Positions 10,752 to 22,001 of a DNA stretch of 64,000 nucleotides are shown here, piece by piece. The DNA lies in the NCBI GenBank assembly GCA_010909725.1, contig JAACMV010000023.1, positions 1 through 64,000 of the forward strand, read 5' to 3'. Under the pieces are notes generated by a model that saw nothing but the letters and a program-made list of their open reading frames with translations, was not told the DNA's origin and did not search any database. Position numbers and translations under genes: made by a program. The stretch comes from Picochlorum sp. 'celeri' (Eukaryota; Chlorophyta; Trebouxiophyceae). Positions within the stretch are counted from its first letter, which is position 1. Each line of letters opens with the position of its first letter.

Positions 10752-10926
10752 CTCCACCTGCCCCGCCCCCGGCCCCCTCAGGTTGACGCTCGTCGTGTTG
10801 TACATCCTTTCGATAGTGGATCCATTTTTTTAATTTTGGTTTGCTTTGATTTGATTTCTCTTCTTGTTCAACAGGGGTGCCGCAAGACAGCATGGCAAGA
10901 GGATGCCTACTACCCTCCACGTCTTT

Positions 10927-10958
10927 TACGCATCCAGGGACATATGCCTGGATGCGTA
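10927..10958. repeat. Inverted repeat, 12-bp stem and 8-nt loop
   Basis: TACGCATCCAGG (10927-10938) and CCTGGATGCGTA (10947-10958) are perfect reverse complements around GACATATG. It is the second clean hairpin within 240 bp of the same gene-free stretch; nothing else in 10.40-11.36 kb could be supported. Confidence 0.6.
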
Positions 10959-11362
10959 CCATCATCATGACCATAAATAACTCCAACAAAAAGAAAAAAA
11001 AAGCACCTCGCGCCAAGCCCTTGCGCGTGGCACCACCACACCAAGCAAACTCCGACACGGCCATGCGAGCTCGTTTCTCGAGAAACACCCTTCCTCGGCC
11101 ACGGTGCACGGACCTATCGTCGTGCTCATATTATTTGATCTGGTGATCAAAATGATAATAATAATGATAACAACAATAACAGTAATAATCCCATCCATAC
11201 ATATACATGGTGTGTAACTGCGCTGCGTGGAGGAGGGTCCTCATTCATGAGGATAGCGAACAAGTTTTCCTTTGGAACACTTGTTTCAAAAGGAAAAAAA
11301 AAATTAGAGAGAGGAGGAAACTTTCTTAATGTTTTATTTAAGGAAGAAAAGTTCCTTAATTG

Positions 11363-11368
11363 AAAAAA
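11363..11368 (-). terminator. Pol III terminator of tRNA-Asp
   Basis: Six T on the transcribed strand immediately after the discriminator base of the tRNA, the standard RNA polymerase III stop signal. Confidence 0.85.
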
Positions 11369-11440
11369 CGTCAGGCCAGGGAATTGAACCCTGATCTCCT
11401 GCGTGACAGGCAGGAATACTAACCATTATACTAACCCGAC
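11369..11440 (-). tRNA. tRNA-Asp (anticodon GTC), no intron
   Basis: On the reverse strand a 72-nt cloverleaf folds. The acceptor is GTCGGGT with GCCTGAC (two G-U type pairs) and discriminator G at 11369. The D arm contains TAGTATAATGGTTA, the anticodon arm CCTGC-CTGTCAC-GCAGG carries GTC (positions 11405-11407 on the + strand), and the T arm is CAGGG-TTCAATT-CCCTG. D arm and T loop match eukaryotic tRNA-Asp. It is followed directly by six T, a Pol III terminator. It is the only complete tRNA I found here. Confidence 0.95.
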
Positions 11441-11569
11441 TCGGTTATCTGTTGAGATGGAATTTATGCCCGAATATGATGTCCTTCTGGGAATTTTTTT
11501 TTTTTTTTTTTTTGAGCCGTGTTTTCTACACGCCAAGGCTCTGGACAGCGGATCCGACCGCCCCTTGGT

Positions 11570-12168
11570 GTGCTGAAGAAGCAAGAGAGTGAGAAAATCT
11601 GGGCCGACACAAAGTTGCTGCTTGCGTGGGCGGCCTTCTCGTGAGGGAACCCGGCTGCCTGTGCGACTGAGGAAGCTTGGGGTGTCAATGAGAAGCGCCC
11701 ACGTTGCAAGTGGTTCCTTCCTGGTGGCCCGTGCCTGTCAGGAGACAGAGCAGTGGCCGCCAGCTGGGTGTCCAGATACCATTCCAGGCATGTGAGGATT
11801 GCACTCACTAAAAACTCACTCCCACACCTCGGGATGGGATCACCCAACCCCTTGGCGTCGACTGGTTGTTCTGGGCCTTCCAGACCAGACCCCGCTGTCT
11901 CCGAGCTGTTCTGCCGCCTCGGGGACGTGGGAGTGAACAGCCCCGAGCCTGGGGGCGGTGGGCCTTTCAGCAAAGAACTGCCTTCTTACACTAAACGGTG
12001 CATTGGCTCTGGGACGGACCGGGGGTGACCCTCTGCGCTGGGTCACCTTATCACGAATGTTCTGAAAGTGCTTGCCGAGCACTCGATGTAAAAATCTGCC
12101 TACACGTTGCCACAACGGGAGCTGTGGCTGGCTGCTGCTGGCCTCGCCAATTGAGGCTGTGTCTTCTT
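11570..12168. repeat. Duplicated block, copy A
   Basis: From GTGCTGAAGAAGCAAGAGAG onward this block is nearly identical to copy B at 12463-12900. Copy A carries two segments that B lacks: about 95 bp after the CACACCTCGG junction near 11830, and about 55 bp near 11987-12045. On the reverse strand both copies encode the same short peptide PLWQRVGRFLHRVLGKH, in a longer Ser/Pro/Glu-rich open frame (12478 to 11840) that runs through copy A and contains RYDLRS. No family is recognised; a decayed mobile-element protein is possible. Confidence 0.8.
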
Positions 12169-12462
12169 CATCCTCTTCCTCATCCACCAGCCAAGACATG
12201 GCTGAGTCCTCTGGTGCCTGCATTGAGGAACCATCACTGTCTGTATCCTGCACACTGGGCATCTCATCTGGAGGGCTCGGCCCTCTCACGTGAGTAGATA
12301 AATTGTTAGTATGATCAGTAGAAGACGTAGATCGTAAGTCATACCTGTGGGACTCCCTGGCTGGCTGGGAGGGAGTCCCTTCCACGTGGGGGGCTGTCCC
12401 CCTGGCTGGCTGTGGGGACGGCGTGCCCACCCACATTTGCTGAAATTTCTGAAGAATTAGGG

Positions 12463-12900
12463 TGTGCTGAAGAAGCAAGAGAGTGAGAAAATCTGGGCCG
12501 ACACAAAGTTGCTGCTTGCGTGGGCGGCCTTCTCGTGAGGGAACCCGGCTGCCTGTGCGACTGAGGAAGCTTGGGGTGTCAATGAGAAGCGCCCACGTTG
12601 CAAGTGGTTCCTTCCTGGTGGCCCGTGCCTGTCAGGAGACAGCGCAGTGGCCGCCAGCGGGGTGTCCAGATACCATTCCAGGCATGTGAGGATTGCACTC
12701 ACTAAAAACTCACTCCCACACCTCGGCGACATGGGAGTGAACAGCCCCGAGCCTGGGGGCGGTGGTCCTTTCAGCAAAGAACTGCCTTACACCGTATCAC
12801 GAATGTTCTGAACGTGCTTGCCGAGCACTCGATGTAAAAATCTGCCTACACGTTGCCACAACGGGATCTGTGGCTGGCCTCGCCACTCGAGGCTGTGTCC
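12463..12900. repeat. Duplicated block, copy B
   Basis: Second copy in the same orientation, offset by 893 bp. The first 260 bp differ from copy A by only a few bases, so the duplication is recent or kept similar. On the reverse strand the peptide near 13044-12787 has a KCASCQALNVC cysteine cluster followed by the shared IPLWQRVGRFLHRVLGKH segment, so B includes more of the ancestral 5' coding region than A. Confidence 0.8.
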
Positions 12901-14900
12901 CTCTGTCACACGAGGGGCACACACATTCAAAGCCTGGCACGAGGCACACTTCGTGCCATTTCGATAATTTTTAAGAAGCCGATGCATGTCCACAGGGGTG
13001 GTCCGATGTGTGCTGAGCTTCAGGTATGTCTTCGTGTTCTGCATGTTGTTGGCAAAAGTAGTGTCCCCCAGCCGCTGCCGTGCTGGTGGACCGGTATTCT
13101 CTGCTCAATGCCTCTTTCACTTGCTTAGCCACCGTCTTTGGCTGTAGGTATTCAACATCTGCAGGCGAGAGTCCCAAGCGTGCCATCTGTGTGCTGAGGA
13201 TGGGTCGGACCAGGACCACCAGTTGGCAGCACTCAGCAGTGGCAAGGGCAATCCTTCGTTTTGATCGATGTAGATCATGGCAAAGGCAAAATTCAGCCGT
13301 CCTCAGGCATGCGATCTATCAGTGGTGATTGAGAGAGAATTCATACCAGGATACAGCATCAAAGAGGCCTGCCGTCCTGTGGTACCAACTAGTGACCCAA
13401 AGTTCAGGTCCTAAACCATTGCTTAGGACAGGGTTGCAAACCTTGCAGCTGCAGAGACAGTGGCCGAGGAGACCTGAATGTGCCAACCGGTAGGATCTGA
13501 CTTGCACAATGTAAAAGCGAGCTCGCGAATCTGGAACAAACTAAAGAGATGTCGCCACCATCGATCAAAGTACCCAATTGGGCCGTTTGCAAGTGGCACT
13601 GCCGAACGACTGGCAGCGCTGCCAGGACCATGGATTTTTGACAAATTGTTTTTATGGCCCTACAATTACGTATAACTCCTCCTCTACATAATGCTACCGA
13701 AAATGAGGAATATGTCCCATCCAAACATCCATGCGAGCGTGCACAAACGTCAACTTGGCGCCTCCGCGAAATCGACACCTGTTTTTCCCGTGAAAAAAGT
13801 CAACTTTTTTTTTCTCGATAGAGGACCAAATCACGCTCCACAAAGGCCAGAATAATGTCCATCAAGTATAGAATCTCACACTATTAAGAAGGTATCGATC
13901 GAGACCCTGCGCAAGGAATTGGCCGAGCTCAACTGCCACGGATGTCGTAGCGCAACGACCTTGCGGGTTCTCCTCCCCTGAGCTGGGGGCCCTCTAAAGC
14001 GGTGTAACTGCAATTCAGAGAGAAGAGAAGTCATATGTGGATTGATTGATACCACGGGGCTGCTTCGGGACCATCTCTTTGACACACATTCGGCTGTGGG
14101 CAGAGTCATCCTTCGTTTTGTTGGTCTGTGAAATCCTTGAGGGAAAACCCCGGCGGTCAGCAGCATAGGAGGAAATCATTGGAGAAGTTGCGCACAAACT
14201 GCCAGGGCAGGACAGGAGTCTTTCAATTTGACATCACTGGGGAAGTGGCCCAAAGCGTGGTCACAAACGTCACCAAGGTTGTCCTGACCCTCAACATGGT
14301 TGTGATGTACCTCAGGGAGACGATATTCTGCAACAGAACGGTCCACGTAGGACTCGATCGAAATGGAGATGGCGAGAAGCTGCACGAGGGCTTACGACTA
14401 GGCAAGCACGTCTGGGCCAAAAACAAGGTTGCAAACTTTGCAGCATCATTAGCTGGCTGGCAACGACGATGGCCATGGCCATGGAAGGCGAAGCCCACCC
14501 GACACAAGGCCACGCACGACGGGCAAGACCCCTAGTCTATATGATACCGTAGTGACAAAAAATACTACGGACCTTGTCCGGTTGGAATCTCTATATCCCG
14601 TAATGGATCTCCAAGCAAACTTCATTTGCCGATAACTCGGCCTCCAGGGCGTATCTGCACTCGGGGACACCGCCAATCGCTCTATTTTCATCTCCTCTTT
14701 CATTCCCCAGATTGACAGCATCCCATGGAGGCTTGGTGCTGGGCCATCTGGTGGATGATAGGACAATGTCGCACATAAGTATATTCATTTGCATCTATTA
14801 AACATATACCTGGTACCTGGTACCTGGTTTGGGCGCCAAAAGAAGCCAAGGTTTGTTGAGAAATATTCAAATTCCAGTTTGGTAACTGGACAACAACAAC
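12901..14900. other. Gene-poor stretch, possible decayed element
   Basis: Only fragmentary open frames. The reverse strand from 13219 to 12787 reads as a broken protein (LSPADVEYLQPKTVAKQVKE, then the Cys cluster next to copy B), interrupted by frame changes. The remainder, 13.3-14.9 kb, contains T and A runs and no recognisable domain. Confidence 0.4.
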
Positions 14901-14939
14901 AAACTTCTATCTGGGCATGAAGGTGATCCTGATGTGCAA

Positions 14940-15597
14940 GGTTTTGATGAATGTATTGATATAGAAGAATGAGAAGTTATACCAGTCGAGGATGGAACAG
15001 AATTCCATTTGGATGTAAAGGGTGATACAGGAGGCACAAGAAGTCAACCAAGACTCAAGAGTGCGTTCGAGTGGGCATCCAAGGTAAAGTCCCTTCTTAT
15101 ATGAAGCTCCTCTTACCTCATATGAATCCATCAATAAGAAGATAATCACAAACAGTATGAAAGCAGCAGGGAAAGTTGTTATGGAGGAGTTTTACAAGGG
15201 GAGAATTCATAATTATGCAGAGCATTGGAGAGGGTATGACCGAGCTTGGAACGAACGGGTGCAGAGTGTAGCAGAAAGAGCGCTGGAAGAGAACAGAAAG
15301 ATATTCTTCAAGCACATGAGTGGAGGCATATCTGAGATTGAGCTGGGTCTTCAGTTCAACCCAGCGAGACCAGGGTGGAAGAAAAAGCAACAACACAGTG
15401 AGGAAGAAGATGTTGACATGGAAGAAGGACAGACAACAGAATGCTCGGGAGAAATATCGGAGTATGTGTCGAAAGATTGCCCAGATGACGTCGAGGAGGA
15501 GAGGGAGTATGCGTTTAGTACTGATGAAGAGGAGGAGATTGTGGGAGGCTTGAATGAACTTGCCCTGAATGAGGAGACAGGTCAAAATACCCCATGA
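14940..15597 (+). pseudogene. Acidic unrecognised ORF, possibly spliced or decayed
   Basis: The frame at 15157-15597 encodes 146 aa: an amphipathic N-terminal half (FYKGRIHNYAEHW, ERALEENRKIFF) and a strongly acidic C-terminal half with Glu/Asp runs. Just upstream, 14970-15083 encodes a compatible peptide (EVIPVEDGTEFHLDVKGD and SAFEWASK) ending at a GTAAAG that could be a donor. No acceptor with the host YGCAG style is visible before 15157, so a real intron is unproven. No family recognised; it could be the end of a mobile-element gene. Stop at 15595-15597. Confidence 0.35.
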
Positions 15598-16394
15598 ACG
15601 CCGAACTGGAGCGTTCTCGACCCTTCTGGGCAGGAAAGGAAGCTTTGTATGCGCTTTATAACCTTGTAAGTACCATCACATGCCTTTACATGGCCAAATT
15701 TTGGCTCTAAGACCCAATCTGAGGGTCAGGCTGAGCCGCCCGTAATGTGGCCGAGCCTGTCTGGGAAAAAACATCAAAATCCCGTATTTTTTTTTGGTCA
15801 CTATGATACATTTTTTCTTATCTGGATAAACTATTTGTTCTTGAAAGTTGGTCGCAATGACTCTGGACATTTGCGACAACTGTCGCAGGATGATGCCTCC
15901 CTCTCGCAGTGGGAGAGCATATCACAATCTAAGGAAATGCAAGTCAATTTTCACAGGGAAGGAGATTGTTGTAGGGGATGCACCTGCTGTGACGGCCACG
16001 GAGCAGTCGAGTGCCGATACCCCCGCAGAATGCAGGTGAAGGTGCTGCAGAGGATGGCACTCGTTCAGAATATTACAATACTTACACCTCTATTCCCAAG
16101 AATTGGGTAAAATTGTATAGCACCGAGGGGTCGTTTTGGTCCAGTCGAAATTTCACAAAGTATCAACAATGAAGGAACGTCGTGACGCTTTTTTCTAATT
16201 CACGGACCCCTGGCCAGGGCCCCCATGGGGGCATTGATGTAAATTACATGCGGCATGCAACTACTCCCCAAAGTAAACAACAACAACAAATAGCCAAAAA
16301 AGAAACCGTAACCCGAGACATCGACGAGATGTTTCAAGTAGAAGAAGGGGGAAGGTGACCACGTACAGCAGTGTAGCATTTTTTTTTCTTCGTG
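15598..16394. other. Gene-free junction before the housekeeping region
   Basis: About 0.8 kb without a supported gene. It marks the change from repeat-rich accessory DNA to dense genes. Open frames on both strands are short and unlike known proteins. Confidence 0.5.
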
Positions 16395-17987
16395 ATGCAG
16401 CGCCTTGCCCACAAATCGTCTTCCTCGGTTGTTGCAGACGCCGCTGCCACGTTTCAGAAAAGAAGGAAACGACTAGTGGGAAGGCAATGTCGCCGGAGTC
16501 ATACGACGAGCAAGTATTCGGCGTGCGACGTGGTCGATGGGGTGCGGTCCGGGTCGCTCTCCGCCAAGGACGTGATGGCGATGTACTTGGATCGCATCGA
16601 ACGTCACGATGACAAAATTAGGAGTTTTATATCTGTAGGCGATAGGCAGACGCTGCTGCGGCAGGCGGAGAGCGTGGACCAGCGGGTTGCGAGGGGGGAG
16701 CGTGTGGGGCCCCTGGCCGGGCTGCCGGTGGCCGTGAAAGACAACCTGTGCACGCGTGGGATGCCCACCACGGCTGGGTCGAGAATGCTGGAGGGATACG
16801 TGTCTCCGCACGACGCGACCGCCGTGGCGAGGATGCAGCAGGCAGGGGCCATCGTGGTTGGCAAGACCAACATGGACGAATTCGGCATGGGCAGCTCCAC
16901 GGAAAACTCCGGGTATCACGTGACGCGCAATCCGTGGGACTTGGACAGGGTGCCTGGAGGATCTTCGGGTGGATCTGCGGCCGCGGTGAGTGCTGGGCTT
17001 GCGCCGTGTGCGCTGGGAAGTGACACGGGTGGCAGCATCCGGCAGCCGTCTCATTTCTGTGGCGTGGTGGGGCTGAAGCCCACGTATGGGAGGGTGTCGA
17101 GGTTTGGATTGCTGTCGTACGGCTCTTCTCTAGACACCGTGGGACCGATGGGGACTTCGGTGAGGGACGTGTCCTTGCTGTTGGAGACGCTGAGCGGCGG
17201 GAAGGATCCGCTTGATGCCACCTCCAGCGACCGTCCACCGTTCGCGGAGCGGGGGGTGACGGGCGACGTTGATGGCGGCTCCGCGCCGTTGAAGGGAATT
17301 AAAGTGGGTCTGCTCGAAGACACGCTGGGAGACGGCGTCGACGGCAAGGTGGAGGGGGTGGTGCTTCGAGCAGCCGAGCACCTGGCATCGCTGGGTGCGC
17401 ACGTGGACCGCATCAGCTTGCCCTCCTTCTCGTACGGACTTCCTGCGTACTACGTCATAGCGCTGAGCGAGGCTTCCAGTAATTTATCGCGGTACGACGG
17501 CATTCGGTACGGCGCGAGAGGGGGTGGAGACACATTGAGGGATGCGTACGTCCATGGGCGTGCCCTGTTCGGCGCCGAGGTGAAGAGGAGAATTCTGATG
17601 GGAACGTACGCCCTCTCCGCTGGATACTACGACGCGTACTACAAGAGGGCGCAGCAAGTCCGAACGCTGGTGACGCGTGAGCTGCAGGCGTCCTTGCAGA
17701 CGTACGACGTGCTCTTGTCGCCGGTTGCTCCCAACGCGGCATTCAGGATTGGCGAGAAGACGGAAGACCCCCTCGAGATGTACAAAGGGGATCTGATGAC
17801 GGTGAACGTCAACTTGGCAGGTGTACCAGCCCTCTCGATACCGGCAGACGTCGTCGATTCGCTGCCGGTGGGGATACAACTGATAGGCAGGGCGTTCGAC
17901 GAGGCGTCGTTGCTGCGGGTGGGGCATGTGTTTGAGCAGACCAACTCCTCTTGCCTGAGCGTTACAAAAAATTCTTTCATTATATAA
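16395..17987 (+). CDS. GatA: Organellar glutamyl-tRNA(Gln) amidotransferase subunit A
   Basis: Single exon, 530 aa, starting at the ATG at 16395. This is the amidase-signature subunit of GatCAB, which converts mischarged Glu-tRNA(Gln) to Gln-tRNA(Gln) in plastids and mitochondria. The Ser-cisSer-Lys triad is visible: Lys115 in AVKDN, Ser190 in the GGSSGGS loop, nucleophile Ser214 in SDTGGSIRQPS; spacing equals the family. The first 40 residues are Arg/Ser-rich with no acidic residue before Asp15, as expected for an organelle transit peptide. The gene is GC-rich. It converges with the SEC14-like gene (stop to stop about 35 bp). Confidence 0.95.
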   Translation: MQRLAHKSSSSVVADAAATFQKRRKRLVGRQCRRSHTTSKYSACDVVDGVRSGSLSAKDVMAMYLDRIERHDDKIRSFISVGDRQTLLRQAESVDQRVARGERVGPLAGLPVAVKDNLCTRGMPTTAGSRMLEGYVSPHDATAVARMQQAGAIVVGKTNMDEFGMGSSTENSGYHVTRNPWDLDRVPGGSSGGSAAAVSAGLAPCALGSDTGGSIRQPSHFCGVVGLKPTYGRVSRFGLLSYGSSLDTVGPMGTSVRDVSLLLETLSGGKDPLDATSSDRPPFAERGVTGDVDGGSAPLKGIKVGLLEDTLGDGVDGKVEGVVLRAAEHLASLGAHVDRISLPSFSYGLPAYYVIALSEASSNLSRYDGIRYGARGGGDTLRDAYVHGRALFGAEVKRRILMGTYALSAGYYDAYYKRAQQVRTLVTRELQASLQTYDVLLSPVAPNAAFRIGEKTEDPLEMYKGDLMTVNVNLAGVPALSIPADVVDSLPVGIQLIGRAFDEASLLRVGHVFEQTNSSCLSVTKNSFII

Positions 17988-18022
17988 ATTAGTTAAAAAA
18001 AAACACATCAGAACGATGGTCC

Positions 18023-19499
18023 TCACTGAATGGCGCAGCACGCTGGGCCAGCGCCGCGCTTCGACATTGACTGGTTCGTTTTGTGGGCGACGATGAGGGA
18101 CTCTTGAGTTTCCGTCAGAATGCTCACGGCTTGCTCCAAAGCCGCCACTCGGGCGACCAGTGTACCTTGCCCGATCAGAGAGCTCGGACGGGGGCCGTCT
18201 TTGGGGATGTCGCGCGACATGGCATGCTCCAGCGCCGGGACCTGCCCTTCCAGGCCCTTGACCCTCTGGATGATTGGGACCTGGTGCAGGGGAGACAAGG
18301 CTCCCCCCGACACCTCCTCCGACTCCTCGTCTGCCGAGAGATCTGCACATACAAGAAGCAATATCGCTCGTCATCGCCGTCAATTGCATAGGGTCACAAA
18401 ATACACACACAGATCAGCACGCACAGGCTGTTGCCATGGTAGAGACAGACGAATCTCGCCTGACCATGACATCGTGGAATTCATGGTCCTCTTCTTCTAT
18501 TTGTACTGGTACACTTTCATTATTTTGATACATGTCATCATCGACCACGGTATGTTTTCCTTCCCATTCGTCGTCAATCTCGTGGATCAATTCTGGGTCG
18601 TTCCACGGACCGACGTCGTCAATCAACGAGCCAGTCGATTTCCCTCCCAAGTACGACGGGATGCTCTCCACATCCACCCATTTGGTCAGCACGGACATGT
18701 AGTTGGAAGGACACACTTCAATTTTTGCCTGCGTTCGAGGATCCAGCATCGGCTTCACGATGGTCCAGATGGCCCTGAACACCGCAGGGGCATTGATAAT
18801 GAGGGTCTTTCCCAGCGTCTCCGGGTAGTTGGCTTGGTCGATGCCGGTGATCGTCGACAGAATGGTCTTGACCTCTCCAGATAGATGACGCAAACCAACG
18901 CCCTTGAGGTCCAATATCGCCAGGGTTTGCGAAATGTGCATCCCCTTGGCTCTGCTGCAGGCAGGGAAGATGTACTTGATGGCCCTCTCGTACTCCTGGA
19001 CATGGTACCTGATCATTCTGTCAATCGTCGTGATATTCTTGAGCGCTTTCATGTTTATTTGACCGAGGTGCTGAATGTAGATCGGGCGGCCCAACCTGTC
19101 CACCTTGTGATACCCCTGGGGGTACAACGCAAGGAAGGATTCGCGCTCGTGGAACAAAAAGTCCTCCAGAATGGTGTCGGCTCCAAACTCCTTGCGCCAC
19201 TCCAGATGAGCCAAAAACATCTCCATTGCATTCTCAAGGTCGTGCTGACGTGCCCGCAAGAACCTTCTCAAATAATAATCGTCGAATCGCGGGCTTAGGG
19301 CACGCCCCAAAGACTCCTCAATCTGCGACCTGAACTTCACAAGGAGCTCGTTCTCCTCGTACTTGGAAAGGCCCCAGATGGCCTCAAATTCCGTGTCATT
19401 CCTACTAGATATTGTGGATATCCTCTTGTGATGCCGGTCGGAGGAAACTCTGCGGTTGCTGCTGCCACGACGTCGGACTGCAGAGTCACCACCGTCCAT
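18023..19499 (-). CDS. SEC14-like CRAL-TRIO protein with C-terminal coiled coil
   Basis: Two exons: 19499-18425 and 18342-18023, joined by an 82-bp intron (GTGCGT...GTGCAG); about 464 aa. Phosphatidylinositol/phosphatidylcholine transfer family. The CRAL-TRIO N domain with RRFLRARQHD is followed by the lipid-binding domain ending PSYLGGKSTGSL, and DDVGPWNDPE as in plant SFH proteins. Reading straight past the donor stops after four codons, whereas splicing adds a heptad-like tail (VKGLEGQVPALEHAM, LVARVAALEQAVSILTET) of about 106 residues, comparable to the extra C-terminal region of plant SEC14-nodulin proteins. The first in-frame ATG is at 19499; the frame is open a little further upstream. 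Confidence 0.85.
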
Positions 19500-19526
19500 T
19501 CCGTCGACCGCAGACGCTCTGCTCAC

Positions 19527-20089
19527 ACCCTACCGATGATGATGGCGAAAATACGATATCAAAAGTATATTTACACCAATTTCTTTCGAGCCGCTGAATA
19601 CCGATCGATCCGATCCTGCCAGGCAACGTGGGACGTTCGATGCACGTTGGGCCGTGCTTGCTATCTGGTTCGGTCTTCTCACAAACCTAAAGAATCACAG
19701 TCCTCTCCCAAACTCCTATGGCAACATACTTTTCATTTGGATGGAAGAACGGCTCGGGCGCTTGGGTTCATGTGGGGCAGGCACCAGATGCATTGCTGCT
19801 GGAGATTGCTGCTGGAGGGGGGCATGGGCTTGCATCCCCGAGTCCAGATCTGGATCCTCCCGCCTCGAGACCGGAGACCTTCTTCTTCTGAGAAGAAGAC
19901 CCCGCGTAGAGGGTGGGAATCCCGTATCTCGAGGTGGACGGAGCGCTGCATCCATCGAAATCAAAAACACATCATGGCATCAAAACGACGACCCCTGTGA
20001 AACAACAAGAAACAAAAGATAGGAACAAAAGGCCAGCAGCAGACATCAAAAAACAATACACCCTATTTCTATGATACTTTAAGTAAATT
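19527..20089. other. Intergenic region with ambiguous short frames
   Basis: 563 bp between the divergent SEC14-like and TMEM50-like genes. A + strand frame from ATG 19718 encodes 57 aa (MATYFSFGWKNGSGAWVHVG...), and the reverse strand has a GATGCAG acceptor-like site near 19950 with an open frame behind it. Neither matches a family I know, so neither is called. Confidence 0.35.
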
Positions 20090-20641
20090 ATGAAGGCTCT
20101 GGTCGACTGGTTTGTGTACGATTTCGACCGTGAGGAGCTCGAAGACCGATGTAGAAAATACGGGGGCCTTGTTGCTGGGGCTTTTTTTGGTGCGGGTGCG
20201 TGATTCCAAAGACGTTTTGCATGCAGTGTGGCTGTTTCTAGTTTCTCCAGACGCATTCTGTCCAACGATACTGCAGGGTGGTGGAGTTGGGCGGACGCCT
20301 TGGTGACGCAGCGAGGTGTTGAGGGAGAGTCCAGTGCCCCTTTCAAGTACGCTTGGCCTGGAATAATAGCAACCATCGCCATGGTGTTGATCAACATGCT
20401 GTCCAAGGACAGTTTACAGGACATTGCGGACAGTGGAGACGAAGAGACCAACACCAGGGCCAGACTGTGGCTCCTGTGCAGTTTTCTGCTGTGCTTTGGC
20501 AGCATTGCTGCGAGCATTGCTGTCCTCATTTCTTGTACGGAGCAGGGTCAGTACGTGGCGGTTGGAGTCGGATCCGTCCTGCAGTGCGGTTTTATTTTGG
20601 CGTCTGCACTGATCTTGTGGGTTTTCAGAAGCAGGTCTTGA
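20090..20641 (+). CDS. TMEM50/UPF0220 family membrane protein
   Basis: Two exons, 20090-20189 and 20277-20641, with an 87-bp intron; 154 aa. Splicing gives GLVAGAFFGWWSWADALV at the join, matching the family's first transmembrane segment and its conserved Gly-Trp-Trp. Further hydrophobic segments follow (GIIATIAMVLINML, LLCSFLLCFGSIAASIAVL, VLQCGFILASALILWVF), four in all. TMEM50A/B and yeast Vps68 are small multi-pass proteins of the ER/endosome; function is poorly known. Starts close to a TTTATG-free A-rich leader. Converges on PRP38B with 15 bp between stops. Confidence 0.85.
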
Positions 20642-20656
20642 AAAATCAATATCAAA

Positions 20657-21732
20657 TCAATATTTATAAACTGCTGAGTAGCTCATCGTCTTGCTTTTTT
20701 TAAATACTGGCTTTTCCTTAAATACATCCCTCACATGTCTCTTTGGAGGTGATGTGTCCCTGCTCCGCCGCTCATAGTCACGATGATCGCGAGGCCTGGG
20801 CTCGTCCCTCCTGAGCCTCTGCCCGCTGGCGTCAGCGGCAGGTCTCTTCCGACGGGATCCATGGTCATCTGGCGCTAACCCACGCCCGTGCTCCCTCACT
20901 CCTGCTCTATTGGGCGCCCGTTGTCCCAACGCAACAGACAAAGACTCCTTGACGGATGCAGGCCTGCGTGGCCCGCCGTCGAGGTCGCCTTCCCTCCTGC
21001 TGGGCCCTCCCTGGCCAGCGTTGCCCACGGGTCTCGTGGGAAGACCCATCGCAGTCAGTTCTCTGCGAATATCATCAGCTGCTAGTTTGGGAATGCGAGG
21101 GAAAATCGTCTCAAAGTAATACTGGTCCAGCAAGATATCCCTCACGAATGCCCCCATCGTGACCGTCTTGCCGAGACCTGGCGGGCTTGGCACGAATTCC
21201 TCCTCATCACGCACATACTTTTTGCACCATTTCCACAACTCTCTTGGATTGCAACAGTATCTGAGATACAGGAAGCCAATCTGCAGGGTGCACACCGACT
21301 GTGAGGGCTACCTACGAAGTGACGAACTGACGCACACAGTCACAAGCACGGGGGAGACACGTACCGCCCGAATATACGGAGAATCTCGATGTTCTATCAT
21401 TATTCTGATATCAGAGGACGTGGGTCGAACCTCTCCCAAACGATATAAAAGACAAAACGCCGTGGAAGGCCCTCTGGCGTTTCCAGACATCCAGGGCTCC
21501 ACATGATCAACCCTGCGCCACAGACTCGTTCGTCAAAACACCGGAATCGATTCAGTATGAGACAATGAAAGTAAAGGAAAGATACCACGCACTTTTCAAA
21601 TATCTCGTCGATAACTTCAATCGGCTTCTCGAGGATTTGGCAGCTCTTCGTGTAGTACAGAGAACCAGTCCTGATATTGCGGACAATCACAGAGTCGATA
21701 TTGAACGTCGAAGTATTGCCATACTGTTCCAT
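20657..21732 (-). CDS. PRP38B: Pre-mRNA-splicing factor 38B
   Basis: Three exons: 21732-21593, 21512-21365 and 21280-20657 (introns 80 and 84 bp); 303 aa. PRP38 acts in the U4/U6.U5 tri-snRNP and spliceosome activation. The joins restore the family core: VIDEIFEKVDHVEPWMSGN, then RGPSTAFCLLYRL, then DSPYIRAIGFLYLRYC and FETIFPRIP. The start ATG at 21732 aligns with the plant PRP38B start; the frame is open farther upstream. The C-terminal third is Arg/Asp/Ser-rich (RRDEPRPRDHRDYERRSRDT) as in the metazoan/plant B form. The 5' end faces DYRK with a 270-bp shared promoter. Confidence 0.9.
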
Positions 21733-22001
21733 TTTAAAATAATTCCGTGGGGTTCCGGAATGGCCTCCTCTCAAATGCGGATTCATGCAGTGGCTCTCGT
21801 CCCCGTCGAGGGGCCTTGGGTTCCCCCGCCGGAGAGACTGTGGCCGGTCGAGCGGCGCTCGCTGGGGTCCGATGTGACCCTTCTCGAGACCCCGAGGACA
21901 CCGCATACGTTTGCCAAGGGACAGAGCCGGGTCAGGCTCATCATTTCAAATTTAAGTGAGTGAGCAAGGGCATGTCCAAATGCCGAGCCTGACCTGCTGG
22001 C

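Noticed and set aside
12301..12478. Retrotransposon call from RYDLRS
   Set aside because: Such a short motif is not enough; no polymerase, integrase or LTR found around the duplicated block.
17484..18410. 308-aa reverse-strand frame
   Set aside because: Overlaps GatA antisense and the SEC14-like second exon in another frame; no domain.
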